From: Favolaschia claudopus | Lineage: Eukaryota > Basidiomycota > Agaricomycetes > Agaricales > Mycenaceae | Assembly: GCA_037176885.1 (NCBI GenBank) | Contig: JAWWNJ010000008.1 | Span: 2,480,001 to 2,544,000 of the forward strand | Length of the DNA stretch: 64,000 nt | Direction of reading: 5' to 3' | Shown here: one piece after another, positions 1-10,184 of the stretch | Position numbering within the stretch: the first letter of the stretch is position 1 | Layout: every line of letters begins with the position of its first letter | Made by a program: the position numbers and the translations under genes | The notes under the pieces: model-generated | Seen by the model: the letters and a program-made list of their open reading frames with translations, nothing else | What the model was told of the DNA's origin: nothing | The model's database searches: none

Positions 1-621
1 GCCTTGACGCGCAGCTTGTCGTTTTCGTGCGGCACGGCGATGCGCTCTCTTTCAAGCACAATATCCGCGTCAAGCAAACGCAGCTCCTCAGTTAGGTCGG
101 TTTTCTTGTCGTCCAATTTGGACCCAGTACACTCGTAGTTATCCATCAGATCTTCAAGTTTGTAGACGTCGAGATGTTGCACGCTCAGTGAGCCGAGATA
201 TTGCTCCAAGGACGCGATGGATTTTTCGCATCGCGCAAGAGCGGCAGAGGTTTTCTCCCGCTTGCTCAAGAGGGTGGTGAGCTCAGGGGACGACGTCGGT
301 GTGTGTTCCCCTGTAGCTGTCGACACTGTAACATCGTGGATTGTGGCTGCCCCGCGACCCTCGACGCTGAAAACAACAAGTCAGGAACAAGCCGCTGAGA
401 AATCGAATGGATGCGACGCACCGCAGGGATTCCGCCTCTAAGACACTCGGTAGACCCGAGATGTTCACCTGGTTTTGTCCTGTCTTTACAGGGAACTTGT
501 ACAACCTGGTGATTTCGGCGCGACTGGAGTAGAGGCTAACACTGATGATTTTGCTGTCGGCGACGGACTGTAGCTCAATGGAGCCGGTGGACTCGAATGC
601 GGGTGGGTGGTCGGTGGTCAT
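1..621 (-). CDS. DUF4140/DUF4139 (mucoidy inhibitor A-like) protein, N-terminal part
   Basis: Conserved protein of unknown function, cut by the left edge of the window. The ATG is at 621. Exon 1 is 622-side to 422, and a 55-bp intron (367-421) joins it in frame to exon 2 (366 to the edge). The first ~90 residues fit the DUF4140 N-terminal beta domain (IISVSLYSSRAEITRLYKF, then GQNQVNISGLP and VEGRGAATIHDVTV). A charged helical stretch follows (TLLSKREKTSAALARCEKS, then YLGSLSVQHLDVYKLEDL), the coiled-coil linker that precedes the DUF4139 domain in this family. The DUF4139 part would lie outside the window. Full-length fungal members usually have 500-700 residues. Family assignment is good; the biochemical role is unknown. 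Confidence 0.85.
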
Positions 622-1179
622 CGTGAAAGGAGGGATTGGATGCTGTTGAGGACATTTGGACCCTGTATTTAGCTTGAGGACCTGTGAGCTGCGATTGATG
701 ACATATGTCAGTTCCCTGTCGATTCAAGTCATTTTACGCACCTCTAGCATGGCTTGAGGCACGCATCTGCTGTATCATGAGTATAAATCGAGCCCCTCGT
801 TCAAGGAGAAAGAGGTTATCTCGGCAGTGCGCTCCTAATGGCATTTTTGGACTGCGGAAATTGACATCGACAGACTGGAGAGCATTCCATCCTTCGCGAC
901 TTTACCCCAACATCGACGCCTTGCTGTTGCTGGACGACCCAAGAGAACGACCACTGTCGAGTGCGTCTCCGAAATGCAAGAGAGAAAAAAACAGCAAAAT
1001 TCTGCTGTACAAAGCCAGATTCTGCGCCAACATTCGGGAGAATTGCCGGAACTCAGTGGTATGTCGAGGGCGATCCATAACGAGGACTGAATCGTTTTCA
1101 AAGCAATTCGTTGACATGGTTGAGGACGAGGTACAGACGCAAATTTGATTATTACAAATCGAAGCTGCCAATGCCACGG
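622..1179. other. intergenic, no gene seen
   Basis: The 558 bp between two minus-strand genes hold the promoter of the DUF4140 gene and the 3' flank of the SWIM gene. Open frames here on both strands have no recognisable domain and uneven composition. Confidence 0.5.
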
Positions 1180-1730
1180 TCACGTGGACTTTGGTTTCTG
1201 CTTCTTTCCCTTTTCCTTTGGACCGGGCTTTGGTTTTGACGCGGGCTTTAGCGCAGAACCGCCGGCAAGCTTCCACTCCAGACGTGCAGCCTCGTATTTC
1301 TCCCCCCATAACTCGCGTAGGTGCTTGCAAGTACGAGCATTCGCCGGAGCGCCAAGCTGCCAGATTTTTTGATAAGTAATCGAAGTGAGCTTCGCCTGCT
1401 GACTTGAAATATGTATTACCTGATTGCGCCATGCCTGAAACCAGTCAACTCCAGATCAAAGGAATGAAGTAAAAAAGCGCGCACAGGACACTGGCAGTAG
1501 TAGTGATCCGAAGTGCGTTTGATTTTGTACTGCGTAGCACTCGACGAAGACTTGATGAGACGCTCTTCGCCATCGACGAGGAGTACTTTGGGTATGTGGC
1601 CCGAAATTCTTGCTAGAGGGTCGGATGAAGATGAAACAAGGCAAGGTTTCACCTCTGGTTTGTCTTCTTCCACTAGTACTTTACTTGCTTGAATCTCCAT
1701 TGAAAGCTCCGTCTCACAGAGCGCAGTCAT
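1180..1730 (-). CDS. small SWIM-type zinc-finger protein
   Basis: Reconstructed from three exons: 1730-1485, 1434-1420 and 1356-1180, with introns of 50 and 63 bp, giving about 145 residues. Across the splice sites it reads YYCQCPAWRNQ-LGAPANARTCKHLRELWGEKYEAARLEW. This is the CxC...CxH signature of a SWIM zinc finger, a DNA- or protein-binding fold. The finger ends in a Lys/Pro-rich tail. The first half (KVLLVDGEERLIKSSSSATQYKIKR) resembles the strand that precedes this finger in fungal nuclear proteins. The start at 1730 is the first ATG giving a conserved-looking N-terminus; an in-frame ATG also exists at 1700. The 15-nt middle exon is unusual but is needed for the motif. No other domain is visible, so it is a stand-alone finger or a remnant of a larger protein. 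Confidence 0.65.
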
Positions 1731-2616
1731 GGAGGCGGCGGGCACGGTGTCATTACCTGTACGTTTTGTAAGCCCCACGATTACATTAGCTGCCTATTCA
1801 CTCACTGCCAGCCATATGCACCGTCCATCGCTCAGCATTCATGACATATATTCGGGCTCCTTCACCACTGCCCCCAAGGCCGCCTGCAAGTCCACCTACC
1901 CCACCAATACCTCCAATTCCTTCGGACACTGCGCAAATGTGAGATGGTCTATGTCGCATTCAAATATCGAACCCGCCATTGAGTGTCATTTGCTGTACGC
2001 CAGCGAGTAAACCTTCTAATCCGTAATCCGAGTCAGTACTCATGAGTGAACAGGGTGAGGGTGAAGAGGGCGTATGATATGAAGGAAGCCTTTAGATGAA
2101 CATAAGTATACAGCGCACCATGCGGTTGCGGCGAGGCTGAGCCTCAGCCTGAAACGTCGACGCAGGCTAAATTAGCTTCAAGGGCTTTTGCTCAGCTTTG
2201 AATGGTGCATAATCGGACACGGAAAACCAAGTATGACATTTGGTCAGATATTGTCAGGGTAGGCCTGCCGCTGCCTTGACAAATCGTGCGACCTGTTGCA
2301 CCAAACACAAACTTTTTTCTGTCTCAAACTATCGGTATGCTTATATCGGTTCAACGTTTGACATTGGTACGGCGGCAAATCGCAGTGGGTAGTTAGTAAA
2401 GCATATCTATATCGGTGAGATCTATTAATCCCAAGACGAGGTAACGCGGGTTACATAGTGCCACTCTCGAGCACTAGACACACCCACCCAAGAGTATCTC
2501 CTAGTCAATATACACAGATAACTAGTTTGTACAAACATACATCCAGTCGTAACCGTCTACTTCATCTAAAAAAATTGTCTACAGAGCAAATCCCACCACA
2601 CTCCTCCTCCTCCTCC
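1731..2616. other. intergenic, no gene seen
   Basis: The 886 bp between the SWIM gene start and the MFS gene stop hold no supportable gene. A (CTC)n microsatellite near 2601-2620 overlaps the 3' flank of the transporter. Confidence 0.45.
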
Positions 2617-4597
2617 TCAATCCTTCCTCCTCTCCTCCGCAGCCTCCAGCTCCCGCACACCCGCCTTTGGCTCCTGCTCCCCTTGAGGCGTCGTCGTACC
2701 CCCACTTTCCAAATCCTGCTCCTTCTCCTTTTCCTTTTCCGCCTCCCAATCCCCAGTCTTCTTTCTCTTCGCATCAATCACACTCTTTCTGGCCTCCCAC
2801 CCGCCCTCGTAACCAAACCACGTATATCGTTGACAATGCGGTCCTCTCAGGAACATGATGATGATAATCCAGCCGTAGAACCCGAGGTTTAGAGCGGCGG
2901 CGGGACGCCAGCCGTATTTCGTGAAGACTTTGGTTCCGGCGGCGGTGCCCATGAGTTGTCCGATGAAAAGCTGAGTTCGAAAAAGATGTGTAAGCAAAGT
3001 CGAAGAGTGTTGTTAAAGGGAAAGAGCTACCGAGAGAACGAATATCGCGTTCAATCGAGCCCGAGCAGCGGCAGATATACTGATGTGCAGTTTCAGTCAT
3101 GATAATCTGAAACAATAAACACAACTTCTCACCTGAAAACAGACGTAGCCAGCGACATCTGCAACATCTGCCGGAAAACATCCAACCCCATAACCACCAC
3201 CACAATCGCCCCAACACTCACACCCCCCGCCCCAACTTGAATCGCCTGAAACGCCGTCGCCGCAAAAACCGCCACGAGCGACGCATACCACGGAATCAAC
3301 CTATCCACCAGCCTCCCTACAAGCGGCCCACACGCCACGCCGAAAATCCCAATCAAGCCAAACAGCCCTATCGTGAGCGTCGAATAGAAATACGGCGGCC
3401 CGCCGAGGAGGAAAGTGAGGGTGACCCAGAAGTTCGTGAAACACGCGCAGGAGGCGAGGTTGATGAGGGAAGCTTGGACGAGGATGGGTTCGGTGTAGGC
3501 GAATTTGGCCATGGTGCGGAGGATGGAGAAGTAGGACATGTTTTTGTTTTTGGCGGGGTAGTCGGGGATGAGGAGGTAGCCTGCGATGAGGACGAGGTAT
3601 TGGACGCCGATGGCGAAGTAGTAGCTGTGAAATTGCATGGATGAGATTATTTGGAAATACTTACTGGCAGGGTGAGGATCCGAACGTACACGACGCGCCA
3701 GGATGTAAATTGGGCGAGGATACCTGCGATTACCCGGGCGATTAGGATGCCAAAGAGGAGACCTGACATCACCACAGAAAGTGCAGAAGCTCGACGTTCC
3801 GGTGGAGCGAGGTCGGCTGCGAGAGGCTGTCCCGTATTCACTCAGCAAAACGATAGAGAAAAAAAATCCACACATACTATCATTATTTGCGGCGTTACAG
3901 ACACAGCGCCGATTATGAATGACAGGACTTCAAAAACCACAAGGTTGTTTGTGATAGCCAGCCCAATTGTGAGTGATCCCGAAAGGATAGCGAGAAACAA
4001 GATGAGTTCGCGTCTTCGAACTAGGTCTCCCAACGGCGAGATGAGTACAATGCCAGTTGCATATCTGTGAGTATAAACTATGCATTAGAAAAAAGAAGAC
4101 TTTGAACGCTGAAATCATTATACCCTGCTTGTAGCAGCGTCGGTATCCTTGAAGATAATGTTAGAGAGGTAGGAATACCCACCATCAGTTAAAATTACCG
4201 AGCAACACTGTTGTAGTCAACTTGAAAAGATTCTGAGAATTGAACTAACATCCGTATCTTCTTGAGTGAACGTTCGATTACAAAAATCAGAACTTACTCA
4301 ACAAGGGCTGCAAAAGGATGGAACCGACGTGAGAGAAAATTCACAGTGTGATGTCAATACGTCCCACACCTGGCAATAATACAAATTCGCAACAATAAAG
4401 GTGCTGGCAAAGCCAAAAAGCACGTTCAAGACTATCCCGAAATGAAATGGTTTTTCGGGGTCGTAGCGTAGCCGGCGAGGAATGGGTACAAAACCGAAGA
4501 ACTCGTGTGTCATGATGGTTGTCGTTGGCTTTTCGAGGTCGGGAGGCGCCTCAGGGATTGGGCTCTCGCCCAGACCTGGCTTTTCGGGTGAGGACAT
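2617..4597 (-). CDS. MFS transporter, 12 transmembrane segments
   Basis: Major facilitator of the plasma membrane with several short introns. The ATG is at 4597 (MSSPEKPG) and the stop at 2617-2619. A cytosolic N-terminus of about 50 residues leads to TM1 (FHFGIVLNVLFGFASTFIV). The TM2-TM3 loop carries the MFS motif as GDLVRRRELILF; the next helices read FEVLSFIIGAVSVTPQIMIP and SGLLFGILIARVIAGILAQF. The second half includes YFAIGVQYLVLIAGYLLIPDYP and a late GQLMGTAAGTKVF helix, and a charged tail closes the protein. The best family match by eye is the bacterial-like sugar/drug efflux group seen in basidiomycetes; the substrate cannot be read. It is divergent from FAD monooxygenase copy 1, so a shared promoter and role in import or efflux of its substrate are plausible but inferred. 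Confidence 0.85.
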
Positions 4598-5696
4598 GGT
4601 GGTTGGTGGTGACAAACCCTCTTTTCAAAAATACCGATGTCTGCGGAGTGCCGCTCCTCTGTGGGAAGCCGAAGCCGGCCCGCGCGGGAGTCCGGGCTCA
4701 AGATGTGCCAGTGGGCAAGAAGTCAAGCGGAAGTTGGCGGAAACGATGCTCACGTATACACTAGGCTACCAGTTTATGTCTACGGTATAAGGCGCTTAGA
4801 GTCGGCTCACATTGTTAACAAATGTCAAAGTTCATCGACTTGAAATCTGGGGCATTAAAGTTCGACAAGTCAGAGTAACGAGAATCTAACACAGAAGTAG
4901 CGGTGCGCTTCAAATATTCTGGCAGAGCCTATTGTGTTCATGACGTTTTCATCTTTCACATTTTAGAAAGGGATAAAGTGCATTTCAACCGTGGGAACAG
5001 TTAGTTGAACTTACGGCAAGGACAAGCATCAGATCAATAGTTGATGCCGGTCCTTTCCTCCCGCCACCACCGAGTGCCGGACGACCCTCCTCCATCTCCC
5101 ACTAAGTGCGGACTGTTCATCTTTGTCACTCAGCAATAATTCGGTTATCAATTTCTTCGCGTCCGAGTCAGCACCTCACGCTGCACGCAGAGACCGCGGT
5201 GCAGCGTGCGAGCCATGTGGCGCGCTCGGCCCCCAACTACTTTCCGAGTCGATTCCACATCTTCATGCGACTTTGGTCCCGTTCTATTCGTCGTGCTCCG
5301 ATCCTTAACGGACATCCTCGACAATCTACGCAGGTTAGTCACGCCTTCCGATCATATCGCGGTATGCTGAATTGGCGTAGACGCGTTGTTACCGAAGAGC
5401 GCTCAGCCAACGGAATCCAATGAACGGTGCGCCAAGTATTTAACAGCTGATAACTGCTACGGCTGACATCAGTTCAAGTTTTGTTAATCGCCTCCATAAC
5501 TCGTGGGGCACGAGCTACAGGTTATAGCTTCTGTCTTCCACTGTAATTGAATGTTGGACGGCGGTGTTCGACGGACGGTGCGAGATTACGCTTTTTTTCG
5601 GAATAGACTCGGGAATTCGCAAACCGAAATCAGTTTAGATGGAGGCTTATAAGCAGCTTGTGGGCAATGTCGGTTCAATATCGCTTCCAAATTTCA
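4598..5696. promoter_or_regulatory. divergent promoter region, MFS / FAD monooxygenase 1
   Basis: About 1.1 kb separates two divergent start codons. I see no convincing gene in it; an open frame at 5106-5423 has no recognisable domain. It must hold both promoters, but no specific operator was identified. Confidence 0.4.
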
Positions 5697-7749
5697 ATGG
5701 CAGACCCCTCCGTTCTCATTGTGTGTTCTTCCCCTTCATTCCGATTCTCTGCGGCCATCTTGACCTTCTACAGGTTGGCGCCGGTCCTTCTGGGCTTGTG
5801 TTGGCACTTGTGCTCCTCAAAAACGGCGTCTCTGTGCGTATCATCGACAAAGAACCTGCTCATAGGCCGGGCACTCGTGGAGCCGGGGTTCAGGTAGGGT
5901 TTCTACTTTGAATTTCTTCTTCCAACGGTTGATCAAAACTCCGGTTTGGCTTTGCGTAGCCTCGCACGCTGGAGCTCTACGATATTTTGGATGTTCTTCC
6001 CGGAATTCAGGAAATAGGCGAGCCAATGCGTCCCTTGATTGCCCGATACGAACGAGGAGAAATTGAACCAACGGCCTTTGTCACGGTTGCGGAAATTGTG
6101 GAGCCTACCCCAGACACCCCGCATGTTGGTCAAAATTGTTGTTCGAGCGATGTGAAAGTCTGACTGATCATTTTTACAGCCCAATACCTACTTCGTCCGC
6201 CAGGACGGGCACGAAGCCGTCCTTCGCTCTTATTTGGAGAAGCTAGGATGCAGCGTCGAACTTGGCTCCGAGTTACGCAGTCTTGAGCAATCCCCGGACC
6301 ATGTCGTCGCTGTTATCGAGAAGACCGATTCCGATGGACACAAGACAGAAGAAACAATCAAGTTCGATTGGCTTGTTGGGACTGACGGCGCCCATAGTGT
6401 CGTTCGCAAATTGATTGGGGTAAACTTTTTGGGAGAGACGAAGCCTACTTATATTGCCTTGGGGGATGTCGTTGTGGAGGCAGGTGTAGACCCTGCGGTG
6501 AGTCGATTCGGTCTCGATAATTTACCTCCATTGCTGAAACAATCTCGAAGCTATGGCATCTGTGGGAACAGCCTTCGACCTTGTAAGAATACTGTGCATC
6601 TTGTTTCATTATACGGCTGATATGCTGCAGCATGATGCTTCGTGCAAGCGGCGTTGAGGATCGAACCATGACATTTTTCTATAGTGGTCGGCCGGAGCAC
6701 TTAGCAAACCAGAACATCACTCGCGAAGAATTCGTTGAGAAGTTTTATGAGATCACCGGAAGACGCGATGTCAAGTTTGGGGCCACCCCTTGGCTATCTA
6801 ATTATCGGTCAGTTTGTGTTTCTTCGTCTTGGTTTTCTCACTATGAACTTCCTACTACAGTGCAAATATCCGAATGGCCGATAACCTGCACGTAGGCCGC
6901 GTCTTCCTTGCCGGAGGTTCGTCCGCCTGATTGTCTCTGTTGTTCTGCGCATCTTCTAATTTATTTACCATTTACTCAGACGCAGCACATTGTCACAGTC
7001 CAACCGGCGGACAGGGACTCAACTCTGGTGTCCAGGATGCCGTGAATCTGGGCTGGAAGCTCGCCCTCGTTCAAAAGGGCCTCGCCTCGCAATCTATCCT
7101 CGCGACATATACCGAGGAGCGGCTTCGTATCATCGCGCACATGCTCAAATTCACGACAGAACTGTATAAAGCTTCTCTCGATCGCATTCCGGGGGGACAG
7201 AAGACAGAGGATGCGTCGTGGGATCGCAGCGGGGACGTACAGATGTTGGGGGTCAATTATTCGGGGAGCGCTATTATTTTGCAGGACGTGGAAGCAGTCG
7301 CGAGAATTCAAACTCCGTATTCGCGTCCGATCGAGAGTGGCCCTGCGAGCGTGCAGGCTGCATTCCGCGCTCCTGATGCGCCGGGTCTGGTTTTGACGAC
7401 GGGATCCGGAGTCGTGAAGACTCTATTTTCTATCTTCAGCGTTACGGCGCACACGGTGTTGATTTTTGGCGGTGAAGCCAGCTGCGGTGCTCAAGTTGCA
7501 GAGGTCGTTGAGAAGCTTCCTCAGCGAGTGGCACGAGCTGTACGGATACTTCCTCAGGGCGAAACCGCGTCCAGCTATTCGTCCTGTGAAATTGTTTTCG
7601 AAGATCGCGCGGGGCACGCATACATTGGATACGGAGTCCCCTTTGACAAGCTCACTATTGTCGTAGTCCGTCCGGATGGAGTCGTAGGAGCCGTTGTTTC
7701 TGGGGTAGAGGGCGTGGAACGGTACTTGGCGAATATCGCACAAGTTTGA
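5697..7749 (+). CDS. FAD-dependent aromatic hydroxylase-type monooxygenase, copy 1
   Basis: Group A flavoprotein monooxygenase of the phenol 2-monooxygenase/PheA-TfdB type. These hydroxylate aromatic rings using FAD, NAD(P)H and O2. Eight exons join in frame to 553 residues: 5697-5720, 5774-5893, 5960-6124, 6180-6497, 6551-6582, 6631-6807, 6861-6916, 6980-7749. The first intron cuts the Rossmann motif (MADPSVLI + [21 protein letters not shown]). Later come [13 protein letters not shown] (the DG motif) and [17 protein letters not shown] (the GD motif that binds FAD ribityl). The last ~150 residues form the thioredoxin-like domain. The start is fixed by the identical exon 1 structure of two paralogues in this window. 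Neighbours are a divergent MFS and a convergent F-box gene 127 bp downstream. The substrate is unknown. Confidence 0.92.
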
Positions 7750-7876
7750 TTTGTATTCAAGTATAGCGTATGTAGTTTTGAGTGAAATGAACCGTACTGG
7801 GTGATCTTCTACTTGTCCTCGCTCAAATCTGTGGAAGTCGATCTTCCCCGAACATTGATTGCAATTGCAAATTCTT

Positions 7877-9914
7877 TCATTGTTGACTAAGTTGTTCTGC
7901 CTCGGCAGATTTTTCTTCACCATCCCGCCGTTCAATTCTCGTCCCATCGACTTGCCACACATACGAAATAATTCGCGCTGACCGAGTGCTCCATTCAGCA
8001 CCACGCAAGGACCAGTCGGATGGCCCAAAAGTGACGCTGCGCAGGCAGGGGAGTCTCTTCTCGAGCTCTAGAATTGCACGGTGTTGCTCCGCTGTGGAAA
8101 ACGACTTGTATATCCCGTCGCTGGGGTTAAGGTGTAATTCTTCCAGCAGAGGCGGAAGGAGAATCACTCCTTTATAAATGAAGTCCAGAGTTTGCTACAT
8201 GTTGAGTGAGTCGCCGGAGGATGAGTAGAAGTATATACGCGCACCGCGATTGCGCTGAGCGATTCGGCTTGTTTCTTGACCTTGAAGATGGGAGGAATGC
8301 TTTGTTAACTGCGGAAGACCCTGCAAATGTGTCAGCCAATGTGATAGGTGCCGGTAGCAAAGAGGTAAGCATACTATACATGTGTCCTGGGAGTTCAATG
8401 GCAGGAGCTGGGGGAGGAGAAGGGGAAATGCGGACCCGTCCTGGCCCCTTGTTCAACATTTCACCCTCGCCACTCACATCAGAACGGACCACGAAGGCAT
8501 CCTCAGAGTCTGAGTCTGAGTCTGAGTAATGGTAGACTGAGCCCTCGTTTTCATCCCACAGTTCCACTGCTCGATCGTCAATCTCATCTCCCACCGACGA
8601 CTCGTCTGAGAAGTCATCGTCATCGTCGAGTGATGTCAATGACGACTGTGATGGCGACGGTGATCGTCGCGGTTCGCGAGGTGTTAAAAACAAGGCACGA
8701 AGCTCCGAGAACGAAAACCTGATGACCTCGCAAAGTTTCGGCATGTTTTCAGGCGAAATCTCCGGATTGAGGACGAGTTTTCGTAGAGGGGCGGTGGTGG
8801 ACAGCATCTGCAGATGGGATATGATTGCACGGTCGTCAAGGTCACGGCGCTCCTGAAAGTCACCGGGATCGAGGATGATTTCAGCGACAGGGCGGTCGCG
8901 GGTGAAGAAATTCACAAGGCTGATGGGCCCATTGAACGACCTCAGACACGGAAATGCAGTTTGTGGGGAAGCAAGTCGTGGAGCCGTAGGAGAGGGATCG
9001 ATGATGGGAGTGGGGTACAGGGCAATTAGCTCGAGACATGGAGTGTTTTCCAAGCATTTGATGAGATCCTCCCAAGCGGCTTCCGTGCTGGGTCTAGTGA
9101 TGTAGAGGTGGGTTAAGCAACGAAGCATGCTGTGAGTTAGGTGTGCGATGATGGATCTCCCATCTTCGGAGTCATTCACGAAGAGAGTATGTAGGGCTTC
9201 TGGCGTCACTAATTCCAAAGTCGGCCGAGCGTGCTCTCGAGAGCGTGGATCGCTGAGACTGTACGTGTAGGCGTGAAGGGAAAGGCAACGCAAATTGAGC
9301 AAAGGCCCGGTTCGTACGACCATTTTGCAGCCCACCAACGATAGATTCTCCAGTAGCGGCAATGATGCCATCGTAGCCCGAAATTCGGTGTCGATAGGCC
9401 AGTTGCTAATACTCAATTTTGTGAGGCCCTGGTAAGCGCCCAAGGTCGTAGCGAAAATCTCCTCCAGTCTAATCCACCTCTCCTTCACGACAGAGATATT
9501 CTTGACTTGGGGAAATCTCTCCGCGATTTGCTTCAGGCTGCTATGAAGCTCTGAATCGCCTCGGAAGTGCCACGAGCGGACAGACACCGCGTGAGGACTG
9601 CTAGCAAGCCTAAGAAGCCTCTGAATCGTCCTTTGTATACAATAAGCTTTCTGTATCCAATTCTTGCGGTCGACATCGGGAGCGCTGACTCGCTGGTCGC
9701 GAAAAAGCAAGGGATGACAAATTGCTGCGAAGACGCGGCAGACGAGCGAAAGTCGCTTGAGTTCTTTGAAAGAGCAGGAGTTCCAGCAGAGGTGCCAGAT
9801 TTCCGTTGGAATTCGGCGTAGGTAGCTTTCTGGTGGCTGCATCTCCATCCACACTCGCTGGACGGGATGAGGAAGGAAGGAGAAAGGAAGAGAGAGAAGC
9901 TCGCTAATCACCAT
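7877..9914 (-). CDS. F-box / leucine-rich repeat protein 1
   Basis: Likely substrate receptor of an SCF ubiquitin ligase. The F-box is at residues ~45-85 (RIPTEIWHLCWNSCSFKEL, then KRLSLVCRVFAAI). Leucine-rich repeats follow (ITTLGAYQGLTKLSI-type units, SLPLLENLSLVGC), then an acidic stretch (SLDDDDDFSDESS and a SDSDSDSEDAF run). The start at 9914 is the first true ATG. Best model: exons 9914-8380, 8299-8245 and 8194-7877, 635 residues. The terminal exon (QTLDFIYKGVILLPPLLEEL) aligns with F-box gene 2 and confirms the 50-bp intron 8195-8244. The middle junction is unusual: the donor used by the paralogue has mutated to GA, so the splice 8379/8300 is my inference. Without it the frame reads to a stop at 8172. 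It lies head to head with its paralogue, starts 270 bp apart. Confidence 0.75.
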
Positions 9915-10184
9915 GCTCGGCAAAACGCCGTAGCAAATCCAATTTAGTTGACTTTTTTTTTGTTTCGCAGCAACGCACCCTGTTATTGATGCTGAAGTGA
10001 ACTGAATTCAGTCAATACTCCTCACTTAGAGTTCAGCACTCGGTTCTCAGCACAATGCCGCAAAAAAAGTCGTCAAACTCACTCGGATTTCGATGCCGGT
10101 CAGATGCAGTGATCCGTTTGATCAACAAACTTTTTCCCTTTGTTCCTTGGTCGTAACTATCGTATCATCGTATCCACGCGTCCG

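Noticed and set aside
3129..3875. Single 248-codon minus frame beginning near 3875 as a separate gene
   Set aside because: It is the run of middle exons of the MFS transporter read through introns.
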